From assembly GCA_009786985.1 (NCBI GenBank), contig WRGW01000109.1:1-49612 (forward strand): 49,612 nucleotides of DNA, in the 5' to 3' direction. Below are positions 25,608-34,102 of the stretch, piece after piece. A model generated the notes under the pieces. It was not told the DNA's origin. It searched no databases and saw only the letters and a list, made by a program, of their open reading frames with translations. The translations under genes and the position numbers were made by a program. Source of the stretch: Oscillospiraceae bacterium. GTDB taxonomy: Bacteria; Bacillota; Clostridia; Oscillospirales; Ruminococcaceae. How positions within the stretch are numbered: the stretch's first letter is position 1; each line of letters begins with the position of its first letter.

Positions 25608-25784
25608 TTACTTAAATTTGCGTTTACGAGCAGCTTCAGATTTTTTTTTGCGTTTAACCGAAGGTTTTTCGTAATGCTCTCTCCTGCGAACTTCAGCTAG
25701 AACGCCATCTCTTGCACATGAACGCTTGAAACGTTTTAATGCGGTTTCGAGAGATTCATTCTTCCCGATACGGATTTCAGCCAA
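25608..25784 (-). CDS. rpsU: 30S ribosomal protein S21 (absent from the ORF track)
   Basis: A 58-residue basic protein, (M)[20 protein letters not shown] followed by [20 protein letters not shown] and a Lys/Arg-rich tail ending KRKFK. It is a clear S21, a small-subunit protein that promotes mRNA-30S base pairing. The start is TTG at 25784, preceded by GGGAGGGGAAAAGG. The non-ATG start and short length explain its absence from the supplied ORF list. It has a near-perfect promoter about 70 bp upstream and a hairpin immediately downstream. Confidence 0.95.
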   Translation of the reverse strand: MAEIRIGKNESLETALKRFKRSCARDGVLAEVRRREHYEKPSVKRKKKSEAARKRKFK

Positions 25785-25854
25785 CCTTTTCCCCTCCCTT
25801 GTAAAAGCCCAGTTCAGAACTCAATAATATTAAATCATACATAGTACATTTATC

Positions 25855-25883
25855 ATTATATCATAAAAGTACCCTAAAGTCAA
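25855..25883 (-). promoter_or_regulatory. rpsU promoter
   Basis: TTGACT (25883-25878), 17-bp spacer, TATAAT (25860-25855), extended -10 TGATATAAT, minus strand. Confidence 0.9.
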
Positions 25884-25934
25884 CACATATTAATGAAAAA
25901 TTTTCAAAAAATGCTGAAAAACGCCTAAAATTAC

Positions 25935-26945
25935 TTAAAATGATATGGTGGACTGCATCATACCGTCATAAACAGCAATTGCGGCGGCGGCTTCTACACA
26001 CACAGTCACACGTGGAACTATACAAGGGTCATGTCTGCCTTTGATTTGTAGTGTCGTATTTTCGATACGTGATAAGCTCACGCTTTGTTGTTCGATATCA
26101 ATTGATGGAGTGGGCTTTACTGCGACACGGAACACAATTGGCATACCATTTGTGATTCCACCAAGAATCCCCCCAGAATTATTAGTCTTGATTTTAATTA
26201 CACCGTTTTCACACTCAAAGCTGTCGTTATTTTCGCTACCTCTTAGAGTGGCTCCAGCAAATCCGCTCCCGAATTCAATACCTTTGATTGCGGGGATTCC
26301 GAAAATCGCTTTTGAAATACAGTTTTCGATTCCGTCAAACATAGGTTCGCCTATTCCAGCGGGAAGACCAGTGACAGTACATTCAACTACTCCACCTACT
26401 GAGTCGCCCTCTTCTTTTGCTTTTAAGATTTCTTCGCGGAACAAATCAGGGTCAGTAACACTCCCAATTTGTAGAATACGAGATGTTACAGTTACACCCA
26501 TATCACGCAGGATTTGAACGCAAATTCCGCCAGCTGCACATAAAGGAGCAGTCAATCTCCCTGAAAAATGCCCACCACCAGCAATATCATGAAATTCACC
26601 GTATTTGACAAACGCAGTATAATCGGCGTGACCAGGGCGTGGAATATCACGAAGCTCTTCATAATCGCCAGAACGTATGTTTGTATTTTTAATCAGAAGC
26701 GATAAAGGGGCACCGCAAGTAGTATTATCATCGATAAGACCAGATAAAAATTCTGGTTCATCAACCTCTTTCCTTGGAGTAGAAATCTCACTTTGACCAG
26801 GTGCACGTCGCTTGAGAAAAGCTCTCAGCTTGTCCATATCGATTTTGATTCCAGCAGGAAGCCCATCGATTACTGCACCAATCGCTGTTGAATGAGATTG
26901 CCCAAAAATCTGTACCTTTAAACGTCCACCATAAACTGAAGCCAT
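25935..26945 (-). CDS. aroC: chorismate synthase
   Basis: Converts EPSP to chorismate using reduced FMN, the last common step of aromatic synthesis. Motifs: FGQSHSTAIGAVIDGLPAG, RPGHADYTAFVKYG, GGGHFSGRLTAPLCAAGG, NNSGGILGGITNGMPI, and GRHDPCIVPR. 336 residues is slightly short for the family (often 350-390) but no motif is missing. GGGGGT precedes the ATG. It follows aroA by 24 bp. The rpsU promoter begins downstream, so aroC ends the unit. Confidence 0.97.
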   Translation of the reverse strand: MASVYGGRLKVQIFGQSHSTAIGAVIDGLPAGIKIDMDKLRAFLKRRAPGQSEISTPRKEVDEPEFLSGLIDDNTTCGAPLSLLIKNTNIRSGDYEELRDIPRPGHADYTAFVKYGEFHDIAGGGHFSGRLTAPLCAAGGICVQILRDMGVTVTSRILQIGSVTDPDLFREEILKAKEEGDSVGGVVECTVTGLPAGIGEPMFDGIENCISKAIFGIPAIKGIEFGSGFAGATLRGSENNDSFECENGVIKIKTNNSGGILGGITNGMPIVFRVAVKPTPSIDIEQQSVSLSRIENTTLQIKGRHDPCIVPRVTVCVEAAAAIAVYDGMMQSTISF

Positions 26946-26969
26946 AACTATAACCCCCGTTATTAATTT

Positions 26970-28304
26970 CTATATTGCGACTTCATCGCAAATTCCGCCT
27001 AATGCCCGCAAGTCTTCAAAGAAATGCGGGTAAGATTTTTCTACCGCTGCCGCATCTTCGATTATTACATTACCATCACACATAGTCGCCGCAATCGCTG
27101 CCGACATTGCGATTCTGTGGTCATTGTGGCTCGAAAGCGTTCCGCCAGTTAATTCTTTTCTGCCCTCAATTTCAAGCCCATCATCTGTTTCTTTTACAGT
27201 CGCACCTAAGGTTGTCAGAACTTCAGTCATAGCTGCAAGTCTGTCAGATTCTTTGATTCGCAAACGCCCTGCGTTATAAATCATAGTTGTGCCTTTTGAA
27301 TAAGCTGCCACGACTGATAAAATTGGAACTAAATCTGGAATATCGGAAGCATCGATTTCAATGCCTTTCAGACCATCAGCGGTTTTTGAAACTGTTATAG
27401 AACTCTTAGAATTTTGTGAGCTTTTAGCATCAAAAATGTCGATTTTAGCACCAAAGGCTTCAAGAATATTCAGAATTGCCCTGTCACCTTGACAAGAATC
27501 CAAGTCTAATCCTATAACAGTCACTGGGTTATTGGAAATCGCCCCCGCACTCAACCAGAACGCTCCGTTTGACCAATCACCCTCGATTGTTACTGGTAAA
27601 ATCGCACCTTCGCTTTCTTCAACGGATGGTGCAGTATATATTTGATTACCGTGCATTATAAAACACGCACCATCGAAATGTACTTTGATTCCAAACCGCT
27701 CAATCATAGCGGTTGTGAGGTCGATATAAGATGCCGATTCAGTTTTGCCGTAAAGCCTAATCGTGCTTATTCCGTCAAGCAAAGGAAGTGCGAACAGTAG
27801 CCCTGAAATAAATTGTGACGATACACCAGCGTCAATAATATAATGCCCCGATTTCAGCTGCCCTTTGCATTTGAACAGCTTGCTACCTTGTGGTGAAAGT
27901 GTACATCCATGCTTTACCATCTCTTCGTATAATGGCGATAGAGGGCGTTCAGGTAGTCGCCCTTCGAGCTTGAACTCTGCATTCAACCCCAACGCACCTA
28001 TGATTGGTAGAAGAAATCTAAAAGTACTCCCGCTTTCGCCACAATGGAGAGTGACGTTCTTTTTCCGCTTTTTGAGTGCCGCCTCAATTGCTTGCATACA
28101 CAAAGTGGTGACTTCGATGTCTTTTGATGTTACTTCACAATCGATTTGTGCGATGCTCTCAAAACTGGTTGCGATATTAGAAAGTGTTGCACAAATCAAA
28201 GCTCTATGTGCTACTGATTTTGAGGGAATAGCTTTGACACGCCCACTAAGTCCACCCTGTTCACAAGGCGACACTTTCATAGTCACAGTTGGTTTTGAAC
28301 TCAT
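26970..28304 (-). CDS. aroA: 3-phosphoshikimate 1-carboxyvinyltransferase (EPSP synthase)
   Basis: Transfers enolpyruvate from PEP to shikimate-3-phosphate; 444 residues, normal length. Motifs: PSKSVAHRALICATLS (substrate-binding Lys/Ser), HCGESGSTFRFLLPI, EGRLPERPLSPL, DWSNGAFWLSAGA, RLRIKESDRLAAM and NDHRIAMSAAIAA. GESGSTFRFL replaces the GNAGTAxRPL of class I enzymes, as in many Clostridia, and suggests a class II-like, glyphosate-tolerant type (inference only). GGAG lies 8 bases before the ATG. A repeat-filled gap of about 195 bp separates it from aroB. Confidence 0.96.
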   Translation of the reverse strand: MSSKPTVTMKVSPCEQGGLSGRVKAIPSKSVAHRALICATLSNIATSFESIAQIDCEVTSKDIEVTTLCMQAIEAALKKRKKNVTLHCGESGSTFRFLLPIIGALGLNAEFKLEGRLPERPLSPLYEEMVKHGCTLSPQGSKLFKCKGQLKSGHYIIDAGVSSQFISGLLFALPLLDGISTIRLYGKTESASYIDLTTAMIERFGIKVHFDGACFIMHGNQIYTAPSVEESEGAILPVTIEGDWSNGAFWLSAGAISNNPVTVIGLDLDSCQGDRAILNILEAFGAKIDIFDAKSSQNSKSSITVSKTADGLKGIEIDASDIPDLVPILSVVAAYSKGTTMIYNAGRLRIKESDRLAAMTEVLTTLGATVKETDDGLEIEGRKELTGGTLSSHNDHRIAMSAAIAATMCDGNVIIEDAAAVEKSYPHFFEDLRALGGICDEVAI

Positions 28305-28349
28305 GCTTATTACTCCATTAACACTAAATTATTTGAAATGTCGATTTTC

Positions 28350-28498
28350 TCCAACACCTCGCTACGGCAGGCAACTTGAAGTCTCGTCTCGTCGAGATAC
28401 CCCGACGGGGAAATGAGCTTCAAGTCACATCCCGACTGGCAGAGCCAGTCGCACTGTGGCTCTCGTTTTGCGAATTCCCCCTCTGGGGGTATTCTTGT
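28350..28498. repeat. interspersed repeat family A, fullest copy (aroB-aroA gap)
   Basis: On the minus strand: ACAAGAATACCCCC-AGA-GGGGG, CGCAAAACGAGAGCCA, GACTGGC-TCT-GCCAGTC, TGACTTGAAGCTC, CCCCGTCGGGG, TATCTCGACGAGA and ACTTCAAGTTGCC. Several nested hairpins. The first module starts at the aroB stop codon. Related modules occur at 1.0, 38.4 and 46.2 kb. No gene is seen here. Confidence 0.7.
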
Positions 28499-29599
28499 TT
28501 AGCTTTCCTCGCCCATTCCTATTCTAATAAATCTTGCCATTTCATTCATGCTAAAAGTTTTGAGGTAACAGTGTCCGATTTTCTCTGGCACTACTAAAGC
28601 AATACTGTCGCCAATACGTTTTTTGTCCGAAAAAGCGGCGGAAATTAGCTGTTCTGAAGTGAAATCACACTTACTCGGAAGGTTGTATCTTTTCACCATA
28701 TCGAGAACTTGTTTATAACAATCTTCGCTACAAAGATTCATACCAAACGCACCACGGCTGGCAATCACCATTCCGATTGCGACAGCACTTCCGTGAGAAA
28801 TGCTATAATTAGAACATTTTTCAATTCCATGGGCTTCGGTATGACCAAAATTCAAAAGCTGTCGGATTCCAGTGTCGCGTTCATCCTCGGCGACAATATC
28901 ACGCTTGATTATGACATTGCGTTTGATTACATCTTCGATTTTGTCACAAGTCGCTGTGATTTTGTTCTCGTGCAAAATCTGGAACAAATCCTCACTTCGG
29001 ATTATAGCGTGTTTGATTACTTCCGCCATACCATCAGCAAAAATGTAGTCTGAAAGTGTTTTTAGCGTATCATAATCGCAGATGACTATATCTGGTTGAT
29101 AAAAAGTTCCGACCTGGTTTTTACCGCCGTGGGTTCTGCTATCACCAATATTAATTGCTGTCTTACCGCCCACAGACGAATCCACCATAGAAAGTAAAGT
29201 TGTTGGGATTTGTACAAACTTAATACCACGTAAATAAGTAGACGCTGCAAACCCTGTCAAGTCACCAACTACCCCACCACCAAGTGCTACCGCAATATCG
29301 CTACGAATCAGGTTTTTTTCAGTGAATCGCTTTAAGCATTCGTGATAATTCTTAAAATTTTTAGAACGTTCACCCGCTTCTAATGTTTTTACTGAACTCG
29401 AAAAATCATTAAGTTTGAGCGATGAATTAACCGTTTTATGATACAACTTTGCAACATTATCATCAGTGATAATATAGGCTTTACTCTGACTGCTAACTCC
29501 ACAAACTTCAGCTATTTTGTCGCCACAAGTGTTTAGAAGCCCTTTTCCGATTACAACATCATAACTCTTAGAAGGTGCGTTTATTGACACAGTTGTCAT
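28499..29599 (-). CDS. aroB: 3-dehydroquinate synthase
   Basis: NAD- and zinc-dependent cyclisation of DAHP to 3-dehydroquinate; 366 residues. Motifs: ALGGGVVGDLTGFAASTYLRG, PTTLLSMVDSSVGGKTAIN, GMAEVIKHAII, DERDTGIRQLLNFGHTEAHG (zinc ligands Glu/His) and SHGSAVAIGM. It overlaps tyrA by four bases (ATGA), a classic coupled arrangement. The 3' end abuts a family A repeat. Confidence 0.97.
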   Translation of the reverse strand: MTTVSINAPSKSYDVVIGKGLLNTCGDKIAEVCGVSSQSKAYIITDDNVAKLYHKTVNSSLKLNDFSSSVKTLEAGERSKNFKNYHECLKRFTEKNLIRSDIAVALGGGVVGDLTGFAASTYLRGIKFVQIPTTLLSMVDSSVGGKTAINIGDSRTHGGKNQVGTFYQPDIVICDYDTLKTLSDYIFADGMAEVIKHAIIRSEDLFQILHENKITATCDKIEDVIKRNVIIKRDIVAEDERDTGIRQLLNFGHTEAHGIEKCSNYSISHGSAVAIGMVIASRGAFGMNLCSEDCYKQVLDMVKRYNLPSKCDFTSEQLISAAFSDKKRIGDSIALVVPEKIGHCYLKTFSMNEMARFIRIGMGEES

Positions 29600-30459
29600 G
29601 AGTTTTCACCGCCACTGTTTCTACGGTCAACCTGTTCTTTTAAGAGCTTGCCTTCTGCCAACAAATCTTGTAATTTACCGTGACTACCAGACATAATTGC
29701 AGTTCTATATTCACGCAAAGAAGTTATAAATAAATCAAGCTCGTGTAGAAGATTGTCTTTGTTCTCCATAAAAAGTTCAGTCCACATCTCTTCATTAAGC
29801 CACGCCACACGAGTTAAGTCATTATAGCTACCAGCTGAAAAGCCTTTATGTCCAGACACAACTGGGCTTTTTATGAACGAGTTTGATACCAAGTGTGCCA
29901 TCTGTGAAGTAAAAGCTATGATTTTATCATGTTCTTCCGCGTTAGAAACAGTCATTCGACCGAATTTTGCAGGGGCTAACAGTGTCTTGATGCCGTTTAA
30001 GAACTCAATGTCATTCACTTTATCTTCTGGAGGGATGATAATCATGCTTGCACCTTCGAATAATTCAGCATCACTAAATTTGAAACCAGATTGTTCCGTT
30101 CCAGCCATCGGATGCCCTCCAACGAAAGTGAACCCATATTGTTTCGCCGCTTCAAACCCTGCAATGCAGATATTTTTCTTTGTACCGCAACAGTCAATCA
30201 CAGTTGTTTTTGGATTGGTCATAAACTTTGCAGAAAGTTCCAAAAACTTGATTGCAACAGTCGGGTACAGTGCTATTAAAATCAAGTCACACTCTTTAAA
30301 TTTATCATTCTCTAATTTGCCATCTACCACGTTTGACATGATTGCAAATTCTAAAATACTATCATCAGTGTCGAGGGCTAAAACTGTATGCCCCGCATTC
30401 TTGTATGATTTGGCGAACGAGCCACCGATTAGCCCAAGCCCTACTATTCCTACAGTCAT
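29596..30459 (-). CDS. tyrA: prephenate dehydrogenase
   Basis: NAD-dependent oxidative decarboxylation of prephenate to 4-hydroxyphenylpyruvate for tyrosine synthesis. 287 residues. MTVGIVGLGLIGGSFAKSY is a Rossmann dinucleotide fold; VGGHPMAGTEQSGF, AFTSQMAHLVSNSF and AGSYNDLTRVAWLNEEMW are family motifs around the catalytic His and Arg. There is no C-terminal ACT domain, so feedback control by tyrosine through that domain is not expected. 18 bp after aroF and overlapping aroB. Confidence 0.95.
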   Translation of the reverse strand: MTVGIVGLGLIGGSFAKSYKNAGHTVLALDTDDSILEFAIMSNVVDGKLENDKFKECDLILIALYPTVAIKFLELSAKFMTNPKTTVIDCCGTKKNICIAGFEAAKQYGFTFVGGHPMAGTEQSGFKFSDAELFEGASMIIIPPEDKVNDIEFLNGIKTLLAPAKFGRMTVSNAEEHDKIIAFTSQMAHLVSNSFIKSPVVSGHKGFSAGSYNDLTRVAWLNEEMWTELFMENKDNLLHELDLFITSLREYRTAIMSGSHGKLQDLLAEGKLLKEQVDRRNSGGENS

Positions 30460-30477
30460 TGTTTCAACTATTCTCCT

Positions 30478-31482
30478 TTATATAATCGCTTTTCTGATTT
30501 TGGCCACTTTTTTGGTGAGCCTGTCAAATTGTTCTGGTGTGAGCGATTGTGCACCATCGCAGAGTGCTTCTGCTGGATTGTTGTGAACTTCTATCATAAG
30601 CCCATCAGCACCACAAGCCGCAGCCGCCATTGCCATAGGTTCAACCAAGTTGCGTTTACCAGTAGCGTGAGAAGGGTCAACCACAACTGGCAAATGCGAA
30701 AGTTCTTTTAGAACTGACACCGCCGATAAGTCAAGCGTGTTACGGGTAGCAGTTTCAAAAGTACGGATTCCGCGTTCGCAGAGAATGACGTTTTCATTAC
30801 CCTCAGACATGATGTATTCCGCACTCATCAGTAGCTCTTGCAAAGTGTTCGCAAGACCGCGTTTGAGTAAAATCGCTTTACCACGAACTTTGCCTAGTTC
30901 TTTAAGAAGCTCAAAGTTTTGCATATTACGAGCACCTACTTGAATGACATCAACGTGTTCAAACATAGGTAGATGTAGCCCGTTCATGATTTCAGTGACA
31001 ATTGGCATACCAGTCTTCGCTTTAGCTTCGAGTAACAGCTCAATTCCATCAGCTTTCATGCCCTGGAAGTCATAAGGAGAAGTACGTGGTTTAAACGCAC
31101 CCCCTCTTAGCAAAGCCGCTCCAGATTTCTGAACACTTTCAGCTACCGACAAAATCTGCTCTGATGATTCCACCGAACAAGGCCCTGCAATAATTTGAAA
31201 TTCTCCTCCGCCGATTTTGTGACCACCAATATCTACAACCGTATCATTGGGATGAAATTTGCGGTTTGCACGTTTATAAGGGTCGCTAATTCGTTTGACA
31301 GAATCTACGATTTCAAGCCCCTCTACTAAATCGATATCAACCTTAGTGACATCGCCGATTAGCCCGATAATCGTCTGCTCTTCTCCTTCAGAGATATTGG
31401 TTTTTAACCCTCTCGCTTCAAACCACGTAATTAGGTTTTGGATTTGTGGTTCGGTCGCACCTGGTTTAATCACTGTAATCAT
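30478..31482 (-). CDS. aroF: 3-deoxy-7-phosphoheptulonate synthase (type I-beta)
   Basis: First step of the shikimate pathway, condensing PEP and erythrose-4-phosphate. 334 residues: an N-terminal ferredoxin-like regulatory domain of about 70 residues (MITVIKPGATEPQIQNLITW...) as in Thermotoga-type enzymes, then the KDPG-aldolase-like barrel. Motifs include IIAGPCSVES, RGGAFKPRTSPYDFQG, VTEIMNGLHLP, QVGARNMQNFELL, ILLKRGLANTLQE, RTFETATRNTLD, and VVDPSHATGKR. The extra domain usually mediates feedback inhibition by tyrosine or phenylalanine. GAAAGGG precedes the ATG. It follows rloB by 24 bp, so it would be transcribed through the defence genes. Confidence 0.96.
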   Translation of the reverse strand: MITVIKPGATEPQIQNLITWFEARGLKTNISEGEEQTIIGLIGDVTKVDIDLVEGLEIVDSVKRISDPYKRANRKFHPNDTVVDIGGHKIGGGEFQIIAGPCSVESSEQILSVAESVQKSGAALLRGGAFKPRTSPYDFQGMKADGIELLLEAKAKTGMPIVTEIMNGLHLPMFEHVDVIQVGARNMQNFELLKELGKVRGKAILLKRGLANTLQELLMSAEYIMSEGNENVILCERGIRTFETATRNTLDLSAVSVLKELSHLPVVVDPSHATGKRNLVEPMAMAAAACGADGLMIEVHNNPAEALCDGAQSLTPEQFDRLTKKVAKIRKAII

Positions 31483-31506
31483 TGTTTTGCCCTTTCAAAA
31501 TTTAAT

Positions 31507-32109
31507 TTATGTGGTTGCTTTTCGATATTCGCGTAAGTATTTTGACAACATATAAACCGTCGTACAAGATTGCCAGTCGGATGGGTTATTATTATTTTTT
31601 TCATTCTCCTCGTGGATAATTTTTGCACGATTTTCCGCAGTATCGGTCTTACTTGAGATTTTTTGGTAAACAAATTCTATAAAATCTTTATCCTTTTTGT
31701 ATTCACAATCAAGACAATCTTTTTTACCAAGTTCGGTTTTAAGTTTTTGTTCATTCATTGCTCTTGAAATATTTTTGTAGTGCAATAAAAACCAATATTC
31801 AAACGCTAAGTTTGAATACGCACATTTTATTCCTTGGTCTTCAGCTTTTTCGATTGCTTCATTAAATTTTTTATCATTATCGTAATCAAAAACCGCCCAA
31901 ATTTCTTTGTAATTTAATTTTTCTTTAACGGCTTTTTGAACTACACCCATAGGGTCGCAGTTTGGATGAGTATTCACAGTTTTAACTGATACATTTTTAA
32001 GTTTTTTTGCAAACAAATCGAAATAAATTTTTTCGGTTTGACCACCACAGACAATTAAAATTTGATTTATTTCTTTTGTTGGTTTTTTTGCTCGATTTTT
32101 TCTTAGCAT
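31507..32109 (-). CDS. rloB: RloB-family protein, effector partner of an AbiL-like defence pair
   Basis: A 200-residue RloB-like protein (PF13707 family). QILIVCGGQTEKIYFDLFAK opens the domain with a conserved Glu (residue 26). WAVFDYDNDK (71-80) carries a cluster of Asp residues. SNLAFEYWFLLHYKN is the other family hallmark. The Glu followed by DxDxD resembles a TOPRIM-type metal site, which would fit a nuclease (inference). RloB proteins pair with AAA15 ATPases in RloAB and AbiL abortive-infection modules, exactly as here. AGGAGG overlaps the ATPase stop codon, and the genes are 11 bp apart. The sequence is Lys/Asn-rich and more AT-rich than its aro and recR neighbours, suggesting horizontal acquisition. 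Confidence 0.85.
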   Translation of the reverse strand: MLRKNRAKKPTKEINQILIVCGGQTEKIYFDLFAKKLKNVSVKTVNTHPNCDPMGVVQKAVKEKLNYKEIWAVFDYDNDKKFNEAIEKAEDQGIKCAYSNLAFEYWFLLHYKNISRAMNEQKLKTELGKKDCLDCEYKKDKDFIEFVYQKISSKTDTAENRAKIIHEENEKNNNNPSDWQSCTTVYMLSKYLREYRKATT

Positions 32110-32120
32110 TATTCAACCTC

Positions 32121-33422
32121 CTAATCAAGTAACGATGGTTGCAGAACAGGTTCTTTCAATGGTAGAAATCTTCGTGTTTTGGGGGTAGCACCATACAATC
32201 CAATGAGGTATTGTTCCATAAGTTGATTGTTTTTAGTAGCACCCTTAAACTCATCAAGAGAGTACATACTACTAGCCCCACGTTCATCTTTTTCAACAAA
32301 GTAGATTTGGTCAATGCGAATAGCCTCTTCAAGTAACAGGGCATTGTGTGTATTACAAATCAATTGTGCATTATTAGCATTTTGACTGATTGAGTTGAAC
32401 AATTCTACAACATATCGAACTAAATTAGGGTGCAAATTAGAATCAATTTCATCTAGAAAAATAACATTACCATTTTCGAGGGTGCTTAAAACAGCTCCAG
32501 CCAATGAAAACAATTTTAGCGTTCCTAATGACTCCATGTGAGACTGACATTCAACAACAGCAATTTTTTCTTTGCTTTCGTTATATAAAGCCCTTTGGGT
32601 GGTAAACTCTAATTTTTTGGTAACAGCGGTATTTTCAAAAATATTCTTTCTGGCGATTTTTTTCAGAAGCTTGATGTTTTGTTCATCTTCAATTTCCTTG
32701 AAATCAAAATCCACAATATCAAAATCAGCTTTTTGTATGAATTCTAATACTTTTGATTTTGCGTGTTCATTTTTTTTAATATAATCATAAGTTATATTTA
32801 CAAGCGAATTTGAATTTGTTGCATCGAAAATTTGTAGATTTCCAAACCATTCAAATACATTTCGAGCGAATTTATTGTTACCAGCATTTCCCCAATAAAG
32901 AAAAAGTGTATCAGGGCGTGTGTTTTTTTTGAAAATCTCAACATCTTTCATTTGTTCAGAAAGAGTAATATCTTCAAAATTTGAACTCTTGCGTGAAAAA
33001 AGCACAACTGGTTTTTTCCCTTTGGACTTATATTCCAAATTTTCGCTCACAATTTCACCTTTTTGAAACTCAAAACCATATTTATACATTTTATCATCTT
33101 TTGCAACAAAAATCATTTCAAAACCACGTGGCATATTGATTGATTCTGTGTTGAAGAGAAAAAAGTTATTGTCTTCTAACAAGCGCCCTTGCAAAATCAA
33201 ATCTGACACTATAATTGAACGCATATACAATGCTGATTTAACAAAGTTAGATTTACCACTTCCGTTAGCACCGAAAACAAATGCACTTTTGAGCAAACGC
33301 CCAAAACCATTAGAAGAGAAAGTATTAAACTTTTTCAAAACTTCGCTATTATTAGCCTGCATTGAAAAAGTGGTTTCTTCAAAAAATGACGTATAGTTTT
33401 TTAGTGTAAATTCGATTAACAT
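32121..33422 (-). CDS. AAA15/RloA-type ATPase of an AbiL-like defence pair
   Basis: A 433-residue SMC/ABC-like ATPase of the AAA15 family. MLIEFTLKNYTSFFEETTFS starts the N-terminal strand. Walker A is VFGANGSGKSNF (50-60), the ABC-like signature ESLGTLKLFSLAG (298-309), Walker B VIFLDEIDSNLHP (320-332), and a switch histidine lies in ICNTHNALLLEE (356-366). The middle carries a family-specific insertion with little recognisable homology. It is probably a sensor that licenses RloB on phage infection, by analogy to AbiLi and to the AriA ATPase of PARIS. AAGGG lies about 10 bases before the ATG. It starts 15 bp after recR, and no promoter is visible, so it depends on the dnaX-ybaB-recR transcript. 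Confidence 0.85.
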   Translation of the reverse strand: MLIEFTLKNYTSFFEETTFSMQANNSEVLKKFNTFSSNGFGRLLKSAFVFGANGSGKSNFVKSALYMRSIIVSDLILQGRLLEDNNFFLFNTESINMPRGFEMIFVAKDDKMYKYGFEFQKGEIVSENLEYKSKGKKPVVLFSRKSSNFEDITLSEQMKDVEIFKKNTRPDTLFLYWGNAGNNKFARNVFEWFGNLQIFDATNSNSLVNITYDYIKKNEHAKSKVLEFIQKADFDIVDFDFKEIEDEQNIKLLKKIARKNIFENTAVTKKLEFTTQRALYNESKEKIAVVECQSHMESLGTLKLFSLAGAVLSTLENGNVIFLDEIDSNLHPNLVRYVVELFNSISQNANNAQLICNTHNALLLEEAIRIDQIYFVEKDERGASSMYSLDEFKGATKNNQLMEQYLIGLYGATPKTRRFLPLKEPVLQPSLLD

Positions 33423-33437
33423 TAAGTCACTACCCTT

Positions 33438-34094
33438 CTAAATCTCATTCCTATTCTCTAAAGCCCGTGTAAGCGTAACATCGTCAGCGAATTCTAAAGC
33501 AGCACCTGCTGGAAGTCCATAAGCCAGTCGTGTCACTTTGATTTCGCCAGCACCTACTGTTTTCACAAGTCGACCGATATATGTCGCAGTGGCTTCACCC
33601 TCTACAGTAGGGTTAGTTGCCATAATAATCTCATCTACATTTTCAGTTAGCCGTTCCATTAGCTCGCGAATGCGAAGGTCTTCGGGGTGAGTGCCGTCAA
33701 TAGGCGACAACAATCCGTGCAGAACATGATACACTCCATTAAATCCGCCAGTGCGTTCAAACACAGAAACATCTTTGGGCGATTCGACCACACAAATCAC
33801 TTTATGATTTCGATTATGTTCATCTTGACAAATCACGCACAAACAAACCTGATTTTGAAGATTTTCTGTTTCTAAATCTGATTCCAAATTAGAACTCGTG
33901 AAATTTTGGCACTTAACACAGAATCGAACTGACTCACGTGCCATAAGAACGCCCGCTGCAAATTCTTTCGCAGAATCAATCGGGAGTGTTAAAATATGAT
34001 AAGCCAATCTTTGTGCTGTTTTCATACCGATTCCTGGTAGTTTCGCAAACTGCTCCGCCGCCATAAGTAGCGGAACAGGGGTGTATTCTGCCAT
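33438..34094 (-). CDS. recR: recombination protein RecR
   Basis: RecFOR-pathway mediator for loading RecA at gaps; 218 residues including a Cys4 zinc finger and a TOPRIM domain. LPGIGMKTAQRLAYHIL is the helix-hairpin-helix. CVKCQNF...CVICQDEHNRN holds the four cysteines, with an unusually long spacer between the pairs (FTSSNLESDLETENLQNQVCL). VICVVESPKDVSVFERTGGFNGVYHVLHG starts the TOPRIM. IREL...DEIIMATNPTVEGEATATYI completes it. ATG at 34094 follows GAAAGGAATGGTCATA. The track ORF extends 36 codons upstream into a palindromic repeat and should be trimmed. Usually recR follows dnaX and ybaB, as here. Confidence 0.95.
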   Translation of the reverse strand: MAEYTPVPLLMAAEQFAKLPGIGMKTAQRLAYHILTLPIDSAKEFAAGVLMARESVRFCVKCQNFTSSNLESDLETENLQNQVCLCVICQDEHNRNHKVICVVESPKDVSVFERTGGFNGVYHVLHGLLSPIDGTHPEDLRIRELMERLTENVDEIIMATNPTVEGEATATYIGRLVKTVGAGEIKVTRLAYGLPAGAALEFADDVTLTRALENRNEI

Positions 34095-34102
34095 ATTATG
34101 AC

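Noticed and set aside
26041-26517. 158-residue plus-strand ORF inside aroC, and similar long antisense ORFs in aroA, tyrA and dnaX
   Set aside because: They mirror conserved minus-strand coding sequence; reading frames of this length opposite biased codons are expected.
31507-33422. Assignment to the PARIS system
   Set aside because: The ATPase is of a related type, but the second protein matches RloB rather than the DUF4435/TOPRIM AriB; AbiL/RloAB is the closer description.
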